A stretch of 64,000 nt of DNA from contig NZ_JAYFUL010000008.1 in NCBI RefSeq assembly GCF_034928825.1, forward strand, positions 62,001 through 126,000, written 5' to 3'. Source of the DNA: Arcicella aquatica. Its GTDB lineage: Bacteria; Bacteroidota; Bacteroidia; Cytophagales; Spirosomataceae. A program made the translations under genes and the position numbers. The notes under the pieces were generated by a model that did not search any database, had not been told where the DNA came from, and saw only the letters and a program-made list of their open reading frames with translations. This document shows, piece by piece, positions 33,848 to 42,260 of the stretch. Numbering within the stretch: the stretch's first letter is position 1; the number at the start of each line of letters is the position of its first letter.

Positions 33848-34411
33848 ATGCTTTTACTAACATCAGATACATTAACAATTGCTAAAGGTCTCTTAGGGTA
33901 TCGCTTAGTGCATGAAAGTGAAGAAGGGATAACCGCAGGAATTATTGTAGAAACCGAAGCATATTTACAAGACGACCCCGCTTGTCATGCTTATCGGAAA
34001 AAGAGTGTTCGCAATGCCCCCATGTTTGGTGTGCCTGGTACCGTATATGTATATCAAATATATGGCATGCACTTTTGTGTAAATATTTCGACAAACAAGA
34101 AAGATATAGGCGAGGCCGTATTGATAAGAGCTTTAGAGCCTCTTGAAGGTATTCCACTGATGGAAACGAGGCGTAATACTACTATTTTGAAGAATTTATG
34201 CTCTGGTCCAGGGAAGTTGGTGCAGGCAATGGGCATTCATAAAGGCATGAACGATTGGCATGTTTTGGAAAGTGATTTAAAATTACTTCCTCCAGTCAAC
34301 GATTATTCCAATGCTGACATTATTACAACTACCAGAATCGGCATTACACAAGGAGCTGAATTGCCTTATCGATTTTATTTAAAGGGTAGTCCTTTTATTA
34401 GTAAACCTTAG
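33848..34411 (+). CDS. 3-methyladenine DNA glycosylase (Aag/MPG type)
   Basis: A 187-residue base-excision repair enzyme that removes alkylated purines. The family features are IVETEAYLQDDPACHAYRK, with the catalytic E, and MFGVPGTVYVYQIYGMHFC with CVNIST after it. NLCSGPGKLVQAMGI is the DNA-binding loop, and ITTTRIGITQ precedes the end. The N-terminus (LLLTSDTLTIAKGLLGYRLV) matches the monofunctional Aag/AlkA-independent group. A 26-bp perfect hairpin follows its stop codon. It is unlinked to other repair genes here. Confidence 0.93.
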   Translation: MLLLTSDTLTIAKGLLGYRLVHESEEGITAGIIVETEAYLQDDPACHAYRKKSVRNAPMFGVPGTVYVYQIYGMHFCVNISTNKKDIGEAVLIRALEPLEGIPLMETRRNTTILKNLCSGPGKLVQAMGIHKGMNDWHVLESDLKLLPPVNDYSNADIITTTRIGITQGAELPYRFYLKGSPFISKP

Positions 34412-34421
34412 GTTTTAACGC

Positions 34422-34476
34422 TTTGAGGTGGTTCTTCATGTTGATATATGATATCAACATGAAGAACCACCTCAAA
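34422..34476. terminator. 26-bp perfect hairpin
   Basis: A 26-base left arm (34422-34447) and its exact complement (34451-34476) enclose a 3-base loop. It lies between the glycosylase gene and the convergent gatC gene. The stem is unusually long for a terminator, and no clear T-run follows at the right end. Confidence 0.7.
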
Positions 34477-34504
34477 TACGTTTTGTAGTTGTTCTGTGAA
34501 GGCA

Positions 34505-34801
34505 CTATTCCATCACTTTCGGCACTCTAAAATATTCTCCGTCTTGTTTTGGAGCATTTTTTAATCCTTCTTCTCGGCTAATGCTTTGAACTACTTTATC
34601 TTCACGCAAAGCATTGATTTCTAAACTCATGTGGGTCAATGGCTTTACGTTTGATGTATCTATTTCATCTAACTCAGACATCCAGTTTAGTACAGACTCC
34701 AACGACTCCTTTATTTCCTTTTCAGCAGATTCGGGCATTTCCAAACGAGCCAAATGAGCAATCTTTTGTAATAATTCTTTATCTATGTTCATCTTTATCA
34801 T
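34505..34801 (-). CDS. gatC: Asp-tRNA(Asn)/Glu-tRNA(Gln) amidotransferase subunit C
   Basis: A 98-residue subunit that stabilises GatA-GatB, which converts misacylated Glu-tRNA(Gln) or Asp-tRNA(Asn). The helical start IDKELLQKIAHLARLEM and the central VLNWMSELDEID, then VKPLTHM, are the GatC signature. The C-terminus ends FRVPKVME, the usual GatC tail. gatA and gatB are not nearby. It follows gltX and a small ORF on the same strand. An internal ATG at 34792 (MNIDKELL) is an equally likely start. Confidence 0.93.
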   Translation of the reverse strand: MIKMNIDKELLQKIAHLARLEMPESAEKEIKESLESVLNWMSELDEIDTSNVKPLTHMSLEINALREDKVVQSISREEGLKNAPKQDGEYFRVPKVME

Positions 34802-34814
34802 GTATAGAGAGAGA

Positions 34815-34997
34815 TTAAGCTTCGTCTCTCCCTCTCAATTTTTTATCGTCCATGTGTTTGTTCAAAAACTCATTGATTTTTTCAATGTCAATACTTCTAT
34901 TGATTTCACCAAAAGAATTAATTGAAATATCGAATCCATCAAGTTCATTATGAACTTTTGGAAGTTCTTTTTTAGGAGTTTCTTTTTTCTTTGCCAT
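34815..34997 (-). CDS. Small conserved hypothetical protein
   Basis: A 60-residue basic/charged protein: KKKETPKKELPK at the N-terminus, then VHNELDGFDISINSFGEI and EKINEFLNKHMDDKKLRGRD. It lies between gltX and gatC, 13 bases before gatC. Position in the translation operon and a well-formed ORF with no frame conflict support a real gene. I recall similar short proteins in Cytophagales. No domain was recognised. Confidence 0.65.
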   Translation of the reverse strand: MAKKKETPKKELPKVHNELDGFDISINSFGEINRSIDIEKINEFLNKHMDDKKLRGRDEA

Positions 34998-35080
34998 TAT
35001 CTGAATTTGAAAATTTGGAGGTTCAAAATTAGTGCATTCAATAGATTAATTACTCATCACTCACCATTCACAACTCATTA

Positions 35081-36577
35081 TTACAAGGTATTCAAAGCCT
35101 TCTCTAAACGTGCAATTACAGCTTCTTTTCCGATGATTTCCATCGATAACATCAAGTCGGGGCCTGCTCCTACGCCTGTGGTAGCCACACGCAAAGCCTG
35201 CATTACTTTTCCCATTTTAATGCCTAGTTTTTCTAATGCTTCATGCAAAACGTGTTTAATGTCATTTGCAACAAAATTATCCAAAGCTGGTAAAGCATCT
35301 TTAAAGGCAGTAATTCCTTTTTTAGCATCATCATTCCATTTAGAAGCTACAACGGCTTCGTCATAAGTAACGGGTGCAATGAATAATGCCTCAGCCTCTT
35401 TTGTGATTTCTTGTGGAAAAGTAACTCTTTCTTTGAATAAACTTACAATTTTCAAAGCTTTGTCCGATTCAAAGTTAGGTAAATATTCTTTGGCTAACGT
35501 TTCATCAGAACGCAATTTTATATATTGCTGATTGAACCATTTAGCTTTATTAATATCGAACTTAGCACCTGCTTTATTGATTCTATCTAAACTAAAGCTT
35601 TCAATCAATTCTTCCATTGAAAACAATTCTTGTTCTGTACCCGGATTCCATCCCAAGAAAGCCAAAAAGTTTACGACAGCATCGCTCAAATAACCTTCTT
35701 CTCTGAATCCTTTGGCAATAGTGCCATCCGGGTTTTTCCATTCCAAGGGGAAAATAGGGAAACCACCTAAATCGGCATCACGTTTTGAAAGCTTTCCATT
35801 GCCTTCAGGTTTCAACAACAGTGGTAAATGGGCAAACAAAGGCATGGTATCTTCCCAACCAAAAGCACGGTATAATAATACATGTAAAGGTGCTGAAGGC
35901 AACCATTCTTCTCCACGAATGACGTGCGAGATTTCCATCAGGTGGTCATCTACTACGTTGGCAAGGTGATACGTTGGCATTCCGTCCGACTTCATCAATA
36001 CTTTATCATCCATCGTTGATGAATGTACATGTACCCAGTCGCGGATGATATCTTTAAAACGAATTTCTTCTTTGGCTGGTACTTTCAAACGAATAACATA
36101 AGGCTCGCCTGCGGCTATTTTAGCCTGTGTTTCTTCTTCTGAAAACGTCAAAGAGTTTTTTAATCGACTACGCGTTGCGGCATTGTACTGAAAAGCCGAA
36201 CCTTGGCTTTCAAAAGTTTGACGCATTGCATCCAATTCCTCGCTTGAATCAAATGCATAATAAGCTTTTCCTGAATTGATGAGTTGCATCGCATAATCCA
36301 TATAAATAGGCTTACGTTCCGACTGTCTGTAAGGGGCATGTGGGCCACCTACACTTATTCCTTCATCAATCGTAATACCGACCCATTTGAGAGCTTCTAT
36401 GATATAGTCTTCCGCACCTTCTACAAAACGAGTTTGGTCTGTATCTTCAATACGAAGTAACATTTTACCACCCAGTTTTCTGGCTAGTAAATAATTATAT
36501 AATGCTGTTCTTACACCACCTACGTGCAAAGCTCCCGTCGGACTTGGTGCAAAACGTACTCTTACTTGATTTGACAT
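35081..36577 (-). CDS. gltX: Glutamyl-tRNA synthetase
   Basis: A class I aminoacyl-tRNA synthetase that charges tRNA(Glu) (and, in organisms with GatCAB, tRNA(Gln)). The HIGH-type motif is PTGALHVGG (about 12-20), and the KMSKS-type motif is KLSKRDADLGGFP. The stretch AHLPLLLKPEGNGKLSKRD covers this in parts. The C-terminal helical anticodon domain (about 330-498) includes DKALKIVSLFKERV and ends in AVIARLEKAL. The length of 498 is normal for the non-discriminating form. It lies 10 bases after ridA. A gatC gene downstream on the same strand fits the indirect glutaminyl pathway. Confidence 0.97.
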   Translation of the reverse strand: MSNQVRVRFAPSPTGALHVGGVRTALYNYLLARKLGGKMLLRIEDTDQTRFVEGAEDYIIEALKWVGITIDEGISVGGPHAPYRQSERKPIYMDYAMQLINSGKAYYAFDSSEELDAMRQTFESQGSAFQYNAATRSRLKNSLTFSEEETQAKIAAGEPYVIRLKVPAKEEIRFKDIIRDWVHVHSSTMDDKVLMKSDGMPTYHLANVVDDHLMEISHVIRGEEWLPSAPLHVLLYRAFGWEDTMPLFAHLPLLLKPEGNGKLSKRDADLGGFPIFPLEWKNPDGTIAKGFREEGYLSDAVVNFLAFLGWNPGTEQELFSMEELIESFSLDRINKAGAKFDINKAKWFNQQYIKLRSDETLAKEYLPNFESDKALKIVSLFKERVTFPQEITKEAEALFIAPVTYDEAVVASKWNDDAKKGITAFKDALPALDNFVANDIKHVLHEALEKLGIKMGKVMQALRVATTGVGAGPDLMLSMEIIGKEAVIARLEKALNTL

Positions 36578-36587
36578 TTTTTGAAAA

Positions 36588-36956
36588 TTAAATTACAGCA
36601 ATACAAGAAATCTCTACATTTACATCTTTTGGCAAACGTGCCACTTCTACAGTTTCACGTGCAGGAGGATTCTCTGAAAAATATTCACCATATACAGCAT
36701 TAATGGCTGCAAAATTATTCATGTCTTTTACAAAAATAGAAGCCTTTACCACATTAGCGAAAGTCATATCGGCTGCAGCTAAAATAGCTTTTAGGTTTTC
36801 CATTACTTGACGTGTTTCATCCTGAATACTTGCTCCAGCTTCTGCCAAAGCAAAAGCAATTTGCCCTGAAATATACAAAGTTCCGTTAGAGAGTACTGCC
36901 TGCGAATATGGCCCGATGGCTGCGGGTGCTTTTTCAGTGAAGATGATTTGTTTCAT
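36588..36956 (-). CDS. RidA-family reactive-intermediate deaminase
   Basis: A 122-residue member of the YjgF/YER057c/UK114 family, which hydrolyses reactive enamines/imines (2-aminoacrylate) formed by PLP enzymes. It forms trimers with the active site between subunits. The opening FTEKAPAAIGPYSQAVLSNG, the central DMTFANVVKASIFVKDMN and the end NPPARETVEVARLPKDVNVE are the family signature, with R105-like catalytic Arg in PPARETV. It precedes gltX on the same strand by 10 bases and may be cotranscribed. Confidence 0.93.
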   Translation of the reverse strand: MKQIIFTEKAPAAIGPYSQAVLSNGTLYISGQIAFALAEAGASIQDETRQVMENLKAILAAADMTFANVVKASIFVKDMNNFAAINAVYGEYFSENPPARETVEVARLPKDVNVEISCIAVI

Positions 36957-37141
36957 TGTTGATTTGTATCTTTATTGGTTTCCCGAAATTTTGTGCAAGT
37001 TACAAAATGATTAGCTGTTTTAAGGCATTTATTCAAATCATGATACTTTTGTAAGGGGCAAATTCGTAGACTATCTGTATATTCCAAGATATTTTCAATA
37101 ATTTGCCTTTGTTTACACTATTAAATTAAAACATACAATTC

Positions 37142-38194
37142 ATGGCATTAAAGATTCGTCGTAAATATAATTTTTGGTTATTGTTTATCGTAGTGTTGGT
37201 TATTGTCTTTTTTTGGCAACGAGTTTGGGTTGTTTATCTATACCAACAAGCCAGAGGAGGGTTGGATGTTGCCTTCAATACTCGTCCGCTTGAAGAGGTA
37301 CTGAAAGATAAAAATGTGGCTGATTCATTAAAAAAACGCATTTTATTGATTGGTGAAATAAAGCGTTTTGCCATTGATTCTTTGGGCTTACAGGACAACC
37401 CAAAGGTATACCAAACTTTGTATGACCAACAAGGACGACCTTTGGTATATTTACTGACTGTGGCTGAGCGTTATAAAATGGAAGCAGTAATGTTTAACTT
37501 CCCGCTTATTGGTAACTTTACTTATAAAGGTTTCTTTGATTCTACGGCTGCCTATCACGAAGAAAATATTTGGAAACTACAAGGCTACGATACTGAGATG
37601 GGACAAGGGGCTGCATATTCTACCTTGGGCTGGCTACCCGAACCTATCTTAAGCAGTATGCTTTACTACTCTGATGGCAAATTGGCGAGCCTGATTATTC
37701 ACGAAATGACACATGGAACGATTTTTGTAAAAGATGATCATGAGACGAGTGAGAATCTTGCCAACTTCATTGGCGATTATGGGGCAAAACGTTTTTTAAT
37801 TTATAAATACGGCAAAGAGTCTCCACAATTCCAAAAGAAAAATCAATCTAAAGAGGTGCGAGACAAATATATAAAGCACTTAAACAGAGGCACTTTGAAA
37901 TTGGATAGTCTCTATAAAACTTTTGAAGGTAAAAAACTTTCTGACATACGCAAGGATTCATTAAAGTATGCGTTAATTGAGGAAATTGAAATAAGTCAAG
38001 ATACTATCTTTAAAAATTCAACGGCTTTACCTAAACCTAAAATTGACAGGAAGGATTTGCCAAACAATGCTTATTTTATAGGTTTTAAAACGTATAATTC
38101 TAAACAAAATGAGTTTGAGTTAATCTTTCAAAAACAATATAAAGGGAACTTCGAACATTTTTTGAAGTCCATGCAAAAAAAATATAATCAGTAA
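37142..38194 (+). CDS. Predicted aminopeptidase, membrane-anchored zinc metalloprotease
   Basis: A 350-residue protein of the predicted-aminopeptidase family (COG4324-like). One N-terminal membrane segment (about 9-28) anchors it facing the periplasm. The zinc motif H187-E-M-T-H191 lies in SLIIHEMTHGTIF, and the downstream ENLANFIGDYGAKRFLI, with the conserved E of the third ligand, completes the site. The C-terminal ~100 residues are basic and helical. It lies 11 bases before a DUF3108 gene, so the two probably form an operon. The substrate is unknown. Confidence 0.85.
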   Translation: MALKIRRKYNFWLLFIVVLVIVFFWQRVWVVYLYQQARGGLDVAFNTRPLEEVLKDKNVADSLKKRILLIGEIKRFAIDSLGLQDNPKVYQTLYDQQGRPLVYLLTVAERYKMEAVMFNFPLIGNFTYKGFFDSTAAYHEENIWKLQGYDTEMGQGAAYSTLGWLPEPILSSMLYYSDGKLASLIIHEMTHGTIFVKDDHETSENLANFIGDYGAKRFLIYKYGKESPQFQKKNQSKEVRDKYIKHLNRGTLKLDSLYKTFEGKKLSDIRKDSLKYALIEEIEISQDTIFKNSTALPKPKIDRKDLPNNAYFIGFKTYNSKQNEFELIFQKQYKGNFEHFLKSMQKKYNQ

Positions 38195-38205
38195 TCTGCG
38201 CATAT

Positions 38206-39000
38206 ATGAAAAAAGTATTTTTGATAATAATTCTCTTGGTTACAGCGATGAGTTTCAAATCATCATTTCAAGAAAGGGTAATCGAACAAGATAGTTTTAC
38301 TACTGGCGAACATATAGAATACCGTGTGCATTATGGTTTTGTGAATGCTGCTGAGGCCATTGTGGATGTAGATAACAAACTACAAAATGCTAATGGTAAA
38401 CCTTGTTATAAAGTTGGCATCGTAGCTAGAACTGTGGGCGTTACCGATTGGATTAGTAAAGTACGTGATACTTGGACATCCTACATTGATGCGTCTATGA
38501 TTTTACCTCAGCAGTTCTATATGAACAAGCATGAAGGAAATTATAAAAAAGAGCAAAGAATAATTTTTAACCATAATAACAATACTGCGAAATTGTTTGA
38601 AATGGATGATTCGCAAGAGAAGAAAACTTATAATCTGCCTAAGCATATTCAGGATGTGGTAAGTGGTTATTATTTTATCAGAACGATTGACTTTTCAAAA
38701 ATGAATGTAGGTGATTCTGTACCTGTTACGTTCTTTTTTGAAGGAGAAGTGTATAATATGCGATTGAAGTTTCGTGGTAAAGAAACTATCAATACAAAGT
38801 TTGGCAAAATCAGCACTTTTAAAATCACCCCTCAATTACCTAAAAACAATTTCTTTCAAGACGAGGAATCTGTAAAAATGTGGGTAACGGATGATGAAAA
38901 CAAAATTCCAGTAAGAGCAGAGGTTTCTTTAAAAATCGGTGCTTTGGCTCTAGACCTTAGAAAGTATTCTGGCTTGAAACATGAGTTGAAGTTTAATTAG
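38206..39000 (+). CDS. DUF3108-domain exported protein
   Basis: A 264-residue protein with an N-terminal signal peptide (about 1-20). The DUF3108 features are EHIEYRVHYGFVNAAEAIVD near residues 35-54, TDWISKVRDTWTSYIDA in the middle and KISTFKITPQLP, then ENKIPVRAEVSLKIG towards the end. The family is periplasmic or outer membrane-attached with a beta-rich fold similar to LolA/LppX-type proteins and has no proven role. The gene starts 11 bases after the aminopeptidase gene. It ends at a region with inverted-repeat words. Confidence 0.85.
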   Translation: MKKVFLIIILLVTAMSFKSSFQERVIEQDSFTTGEHIEYRVHYGFVNAAEAIVDVDNKLQNANGKPCYKVGIVARTVGVTDWISKVRDTWTSYIDASMILPQQFYMNKHEGNYKKEQRIIFNHNNNTAKLFEMDDSQEKKTYNLPKHIQDVVSGYYFIRTIDFSKMNVGDSVPVTFFFEGEVYNMRLKFRGKETINTKFGKISTFKITPQLPKNNFFQDEESVKMWVTDDENKIPVRAEVSLKIGALALDLRKYSGLKHELKFN

Positions 39001-39087
39001 CTGTTAGCTTTGAGCGATGAGCTTTGAGCTATCAGCTTTTGAAAAGTTCAATGTGGTCTTCACCGTGTTCTGTGGCACACAGAACAC
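38996..39087. repeat. Left inverted-repeat cassette upstream of the amj-like gene
   Basis: Positions 38996-39036 hold words TTAGCTGTTAGC and TTTGAGC, repeated again inverted at 40225-40260. Positions 39065-39087 are a palindrome with 10-bp arms GTGTTCTGTG/CACAGAACAC and loop GCA. The same palindrome with the inverted loop TGC occurs at 40129-40151. Confidence 0.8.
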
Positions 39088-39147
39088 AATTGCTCACCCG
39101 TATTATTGTGCCTCAAACCACCGTATAGCTTTTGTTAAAAAAGAAAA

Positions 39148-39948
39148 ATGAACGTCATTATAATTTTAATAGTTTTAAACCTCATCATAAACCTTATAGC
39201 AACACTCTCCTTCGCAGCAAGGATTGCAGGCATTAGAACAGGAAAAATTGCACTTGCTTTTTCATTATTCAATATCCTGAATGTTATTTCCAGAACTGCC
39301 AATGGATTTCAGGCACCGTTATTAGCTAATTATGTTGAAAAAACTATCCATAGCGATTTGGGAAGTACAACCTTTACATTTAGACTAATCCTATTATCTT
39401 ATACTTTCGCCACTTTACTAGGAATATTTTTAACTCCAACTACACAGAGAATATTTTTCAGAGCAATCATGGAGTTTTATAAGGTCAAAACTTTCAGTAA
39501 AATGTTTGTCAGTTTCGTGTCCAAAGGCTCTCTATTCAAAAAAACGCTCTTGTATTTTACCTCCCCAAGTTATTCAAATATTAAGTTACTTTTTAAACAA
39601 GATAATTACCCCTGGAAAATATTTATTCTGAATACCGTTGCCACAGCCATTCTGTCTGTGGGTGTAATTGCATCAGTATATGCTGGATATTTGAATCCAG
39701 ATTATAGAAGTACCGCTAGTAATTTATCAGCATTAATAAATGGATTTTCTACAATAATCATGTTTGTATTTATTGACCCATATTTGTCGATACTCACAGA
39801 CCAATATATGGGAAAAGAAATAAATGAAACAACTTTTCGATTTAATATAATTTTTGTGATGCTATCAAGACTATTAGGCACTGTATTAGCTCAATTTTTA
39901 TTATTGCCAGCCGCACACCTAATAGCATACATTAGTCACCAAATGTAA
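39148..39948 (+). CDS. Lipid II flippase family protein (Amj-like)
   Basis: A 266-residue inner membrane protein with about six hydrophobic segments. The N-terminal segment NLIINLIATLSFAARIAGIRTG and the following NILNVISRTANGFQAPLLANYV fit the Amj (alternate to MurJ) family, which flips the lipid-linked peptidoglycan precursor across the inner membrane. The length matches Amj (about 260-270). In its home organisms Amj is induced by cell envelope stress, but no regulator is evident here. It is unlinked to other mur genes and is enclosed by nested inverted repeats and a nuclease relic. Confidence 0.85.
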   Translation: MNVIIILIVLNLIINLIATLSFAARIAGIRTGKIALAFSLFNILNVISRTANGFQAPLLANYVEKTIHSDLGSTTFTFRLILLSYTFATLLGIFLTPTTQRIFFRAIMEFYKVKTFSKMFVSFVSKGSLFKKTLLYFTSPSYSNIKLLFKQDNYPWKIFILNTVATAILSVGVIASVYAGYLNPDYRSTASNLSALINGFSTIIMFVFIDPYLSILTDQYMGKEINETTFRFNIIFVMLSRLLGTVLAQFLLLPAAHLIAYISHQM

Positions 39949-39951
39949 AAT

Positions 39952-40127
39952 TTACAAATTGGCAATGTCATCAACTGATATGCTCGTTGATTTTGTAATA
40001 TCAACTTCCAAAGACTTTAAATTTCTGACTACTGCTAATTTCACTTTATTATAAGCAGTATCAATAACACCTTTTAAATCACGTATACTTTTAAACTTTG
40101 CTCATAATCGTTTATTTCTTCTTCTAC
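39952..40127 (-). pseudogene. Relic of a PD-(D/E)XK nuclease/transposase (Rpn family)
   Basis: On the reverse strand a frame reads VEEEINDYEQSLKVY, shifts, and continues SIRDLKGVIDTAYNKVKLAV, VRNLKSLEVDITKS and ISVDDIANL before a stop. These are the C-terminal phrases of the Bacteroidota Rpn/PDDEXK nuclease family transposases (E-Y-E-x-S-L-K-x-Y-R-D-L, then the repeated I-x-x-S-x-S-x-D-D-I end). Only the last ~60 codons remain, with at least one frameshift. It ends just 1 base from the palindrome at 40129. I recognised the family by eye. Confidence 0.6.
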
Positions 40128-40128
40128 C

Positions 40129-40260
40129 GTGTTCTGTGTGCCACAGAACACGATGGTAAATTCACACTGTAAATACAGAAAATCCTGCAAGAAAATAAAT
40201 TCTTGCAGGATTTTTAGTTATATAAGCTCATAGCTCAAGGCTAACTGCTAACAGCTAAAA
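40129..40260. repeat. Right inverted-repeat cassette downstream of the amj-like gene
   Basis: The palindrome GTGTTCTGTG-TGC-CACAGAACAC (40129-40151) is the inverted counterpart of 39065-39087. Words of the left cassette reappear inverted at 40225-40260. A terminator (40179-40214) lies between them. The two cassettes frame the amj-like gene and the nuclease relic. Confidence 0.8.
40179..40214. terminator. Bidirectional intrinsic terminator
   Basis: A perfect 15-bp stem (AAAATCCTGCAAGAA/TTCTTGCAGGATTTT) with a 6-base loop and a T-tail. It separates the amj-like gene from the convergent gapN gene. Confidence 0.9.
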
Positions 40261-40262
40261 AA

Positions 40263-41888
40263 CTACCAAATAAAACGAGTAGAAAGGAATGTTGATTCTT
40301 GGTTTTCTACAATTTGGTTGACGATAGCTTTGTTCTCAGCAGTTTCTTTAGTAGCAACTACTGTTCTAATAGAGAACGAACGCAAAGCAGCCGTTACGGA
40401 AAGTGTTCCTTCTGCCGAATCTTTACGACCAGTGAAAGGGAAACCGTCTGGTCCACGCTGACATTGTGAGTTAATATTTACACGCGAAACTTGGTGTACA
40501 GCCACATCCATTAATTCAGAAATCTGGTGAACATCTTTACTGAAAATAGATACTTGCTGACCGTGCGACGATTCAATTAAGTAATTAATTGGTTCTTGAA
40601 TATCACTGAAAGCTACTACTGGAACAAGAGGACCAAATTGTTCTTCATGCCAAACTTTCATTTCTCTATTTACAGGATATACCAATGCAGGGTAAACAAT
40701 AGATTTGAAAGATTCTCCACCGCCTTCATTTACAACTTTTGCTCCGTGTGCAATGGCATCGTCAATCAATTCTTTCAAGTAAGCTGGTTTGTTAGGCTCA
40801 GGAAGTGGCGTAATGTTTACTCCTTTCTCCCACATCAATCCTAATTTCAACTTACCGATTTCTTCAGACATGCGTTTGTTGAAAGCATCAACCAATGATT
40901 CGTGTACCCACATTATTTTCAAAGCTGTACAACGCTGACCATTGAACGACAATGAACCTAACATACATTCTTTCACGGCTAATTCTAAATCAGCACTTTC
41001 AGTAACGATGGCAGCATTTTTAGCATCTAGTCCTAAAATAGCTCTCAAACGGTTTACTTTCGGGTGCATTTTTTTCAATTTATCCGCTACTTTAGACGAA
41101 CCAATCAGGGTTAAAGCATCAATTCTGCCTGATTCCATCAATTGAGGAACTACTGAATTTCCACGACCATAAATTGTATTGATTACCCCAGCAGGGAATG
41201 ATGTACGGAAAGCCTCCAATAACGGGTAGTGCAATAAAGTACCATGTTTTGGTGGCTTAAACATTACTACATTTCCCATAATCAACGCAGGAATCAACGT
41301 AGTGAAAGTTTCATTCAAGGGATAGTTGAATGGCCCCATACACAAAACAACACCAAGTGGAGAACGACGAACCTGTCCGATAATTCCCTCTTCAATCATA
41401 AATCTTGAAGAATTACGGTCGATGTCTTTCAAAGCACCAATAGTATCATAAATATATTGAACGGTACGGTCGAATTCTTTTTGTGAGTCACCCAAAGATT
41501 TACCGATTTCCCACATCAATAATTTCACAACTTCATCACGTTTCGTAATCATCTGTTGCGTAAACTTCTCAACACATTCTATACGGTGAGCAACAGACAT
41601 GGATGGCCACTCGCCACGACCATGGTCGAAAGCTTTTACGGCAGCATCCAAGATTTCCATCGCATCTTCCGGATTGGTGATAGGATACGAACCTATTCTT
41701 TTTTGTTCTAAACCGTTGGCAGTCTGAACATAAACAGGAGACCAAACATCTTGGGTCTTTCCAGCCCACTGACGCATCTCGCCGTTAACTAAATACTCAC
41801 GTTGCTCAATCGGCTCTGTGAGATTATATTCCGCTGGAATCTGAGCTTCGGTTGGAAAAAAAGTTTCTAAGTTTTTTACAGAAGACAT
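40263..41888 (-). CDS. NADP-dependent non-phosphorylating glyceraldehyde-3-phosphate dehydrogenase (GapN-like)
   Basis: A 541-residue aldehyde dehydrogenase superfamily protein that oxidises glyceraldehyde 3-phosphate directly to 3-phosphoglycerate, making NADPH. The catalytic Cys lies in FNGQRCTALKIMW (about residue 320), a GapN-type version of the ALDH motif. The NADP-binding loop contains NVVMFKPPKHG (lysine instead of the NAD-type glutamate). VGQVRRSPLGVVLCMGPFNYP is the substrate-binding lead. The length, with a longer N-terminus than Streptococcus GapN, is typical of Bacteroidota members. It is a lone gene with terminators. Other ALDH substrates cannot be fully excluded. Confidence 0.88.
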   Translation of the reverse strand: MSSVKNLETFFPTEAQIPAEYNLTEPIEQREYLVNGEMRQWAGKTQDVWSPVYVQTANGLEQKRIGSYPITNPEDAMEILDAAVKAFDHGRGEWPSMSVAHRIECVEKFTQQMITKRDEVVKLLMWEIGKSLGDSQKEFDRTVQYIYDTIGALKDIDRNSSRFMIEEGIIGQVRRSPLGVVLCMGPFNYPLNETFTTLIPALIMGNVVMFKPPKHGTLLHYPLLEAFRTSFPAGVINTIYGRGNSVVPQLMESGRIDALTLIGSSKVADKLKKMHPKVNRLRAILGLDAKNAAIVTESADLELAVKECMLGSLSFNGQRCTALKIMWVHESLVDAFNKRMSEEIGKLKLGLMWEKGVNITPLPEPNKPAYLKELIDDAIAHGAKVVNEGGGESFKSIVYPALVYPVNREMKVWHEEQFGPLVPVVAFSDIQEPINYLIESSHGQQVSIFSKDVHQISELMDVAVHQVSRVNINSQCQRGPDGFPFTGRKDSAEGTLSVTAALRSFSIRTVVATKETAENKAIVNQIVENQESTFLSTRFIW

Positions 41889-42077
41889 GAATTTTAATTC
41901 TTAAAAAAGTACAATGATTTAGATTTTTGTCTTGGCAAAGTTTAAAAGAAAGGAGTTTCAGCAAATGAAGTGAGACTATTTTATTTTAATAATCATAAAT
42001 ATACTACAAATATTCCTATTTATTGATTTGCAGTTAAATTTCATTGATACTAATTTAAGCGAAGTCAGTGTATTTAC

Positions 42078-42260
42078 TTAGAAGGTTTTTAACTGATATT
42101 TTCTACGGAGTTTGTTAATTAAAAACTTCTTTTGGGCTGTAAAACTCTCTGGATTTACTTGGTTAAAAACCACTTTCAGGCTTTGAAAATCCTCGGGATT
42201 TGCCCAAAGAAATTTTTCTGAATCTATATTTTTCTGTTCGAGATATTGTTCAAAAACCAT
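42078..42260 (-). CDS. Small conserved hypothetical protein
   Basis: A 60-residue protein: FEQYLEQKNIDSEKFLWAN, then FNQVNPESFTAQKKFLIN and KLRRKYQLK. The phrase NPxSFTxQKKFLIN recurs in short Bacteroidota proteins, which makes this a real gene rather than noise. It has no signal peptide or known domain, and a basic tail. It lies 189 bases upstream of gapN on the same strand, and inverted repeats bound its upstream side. Confidence 0.75.
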   Translation of the reverse strand: MVFEQYLEQKNIDSEKFLWANPEDFQSLKVVFNQVNPESFTAQKKFLINKLRRKYQLKTF

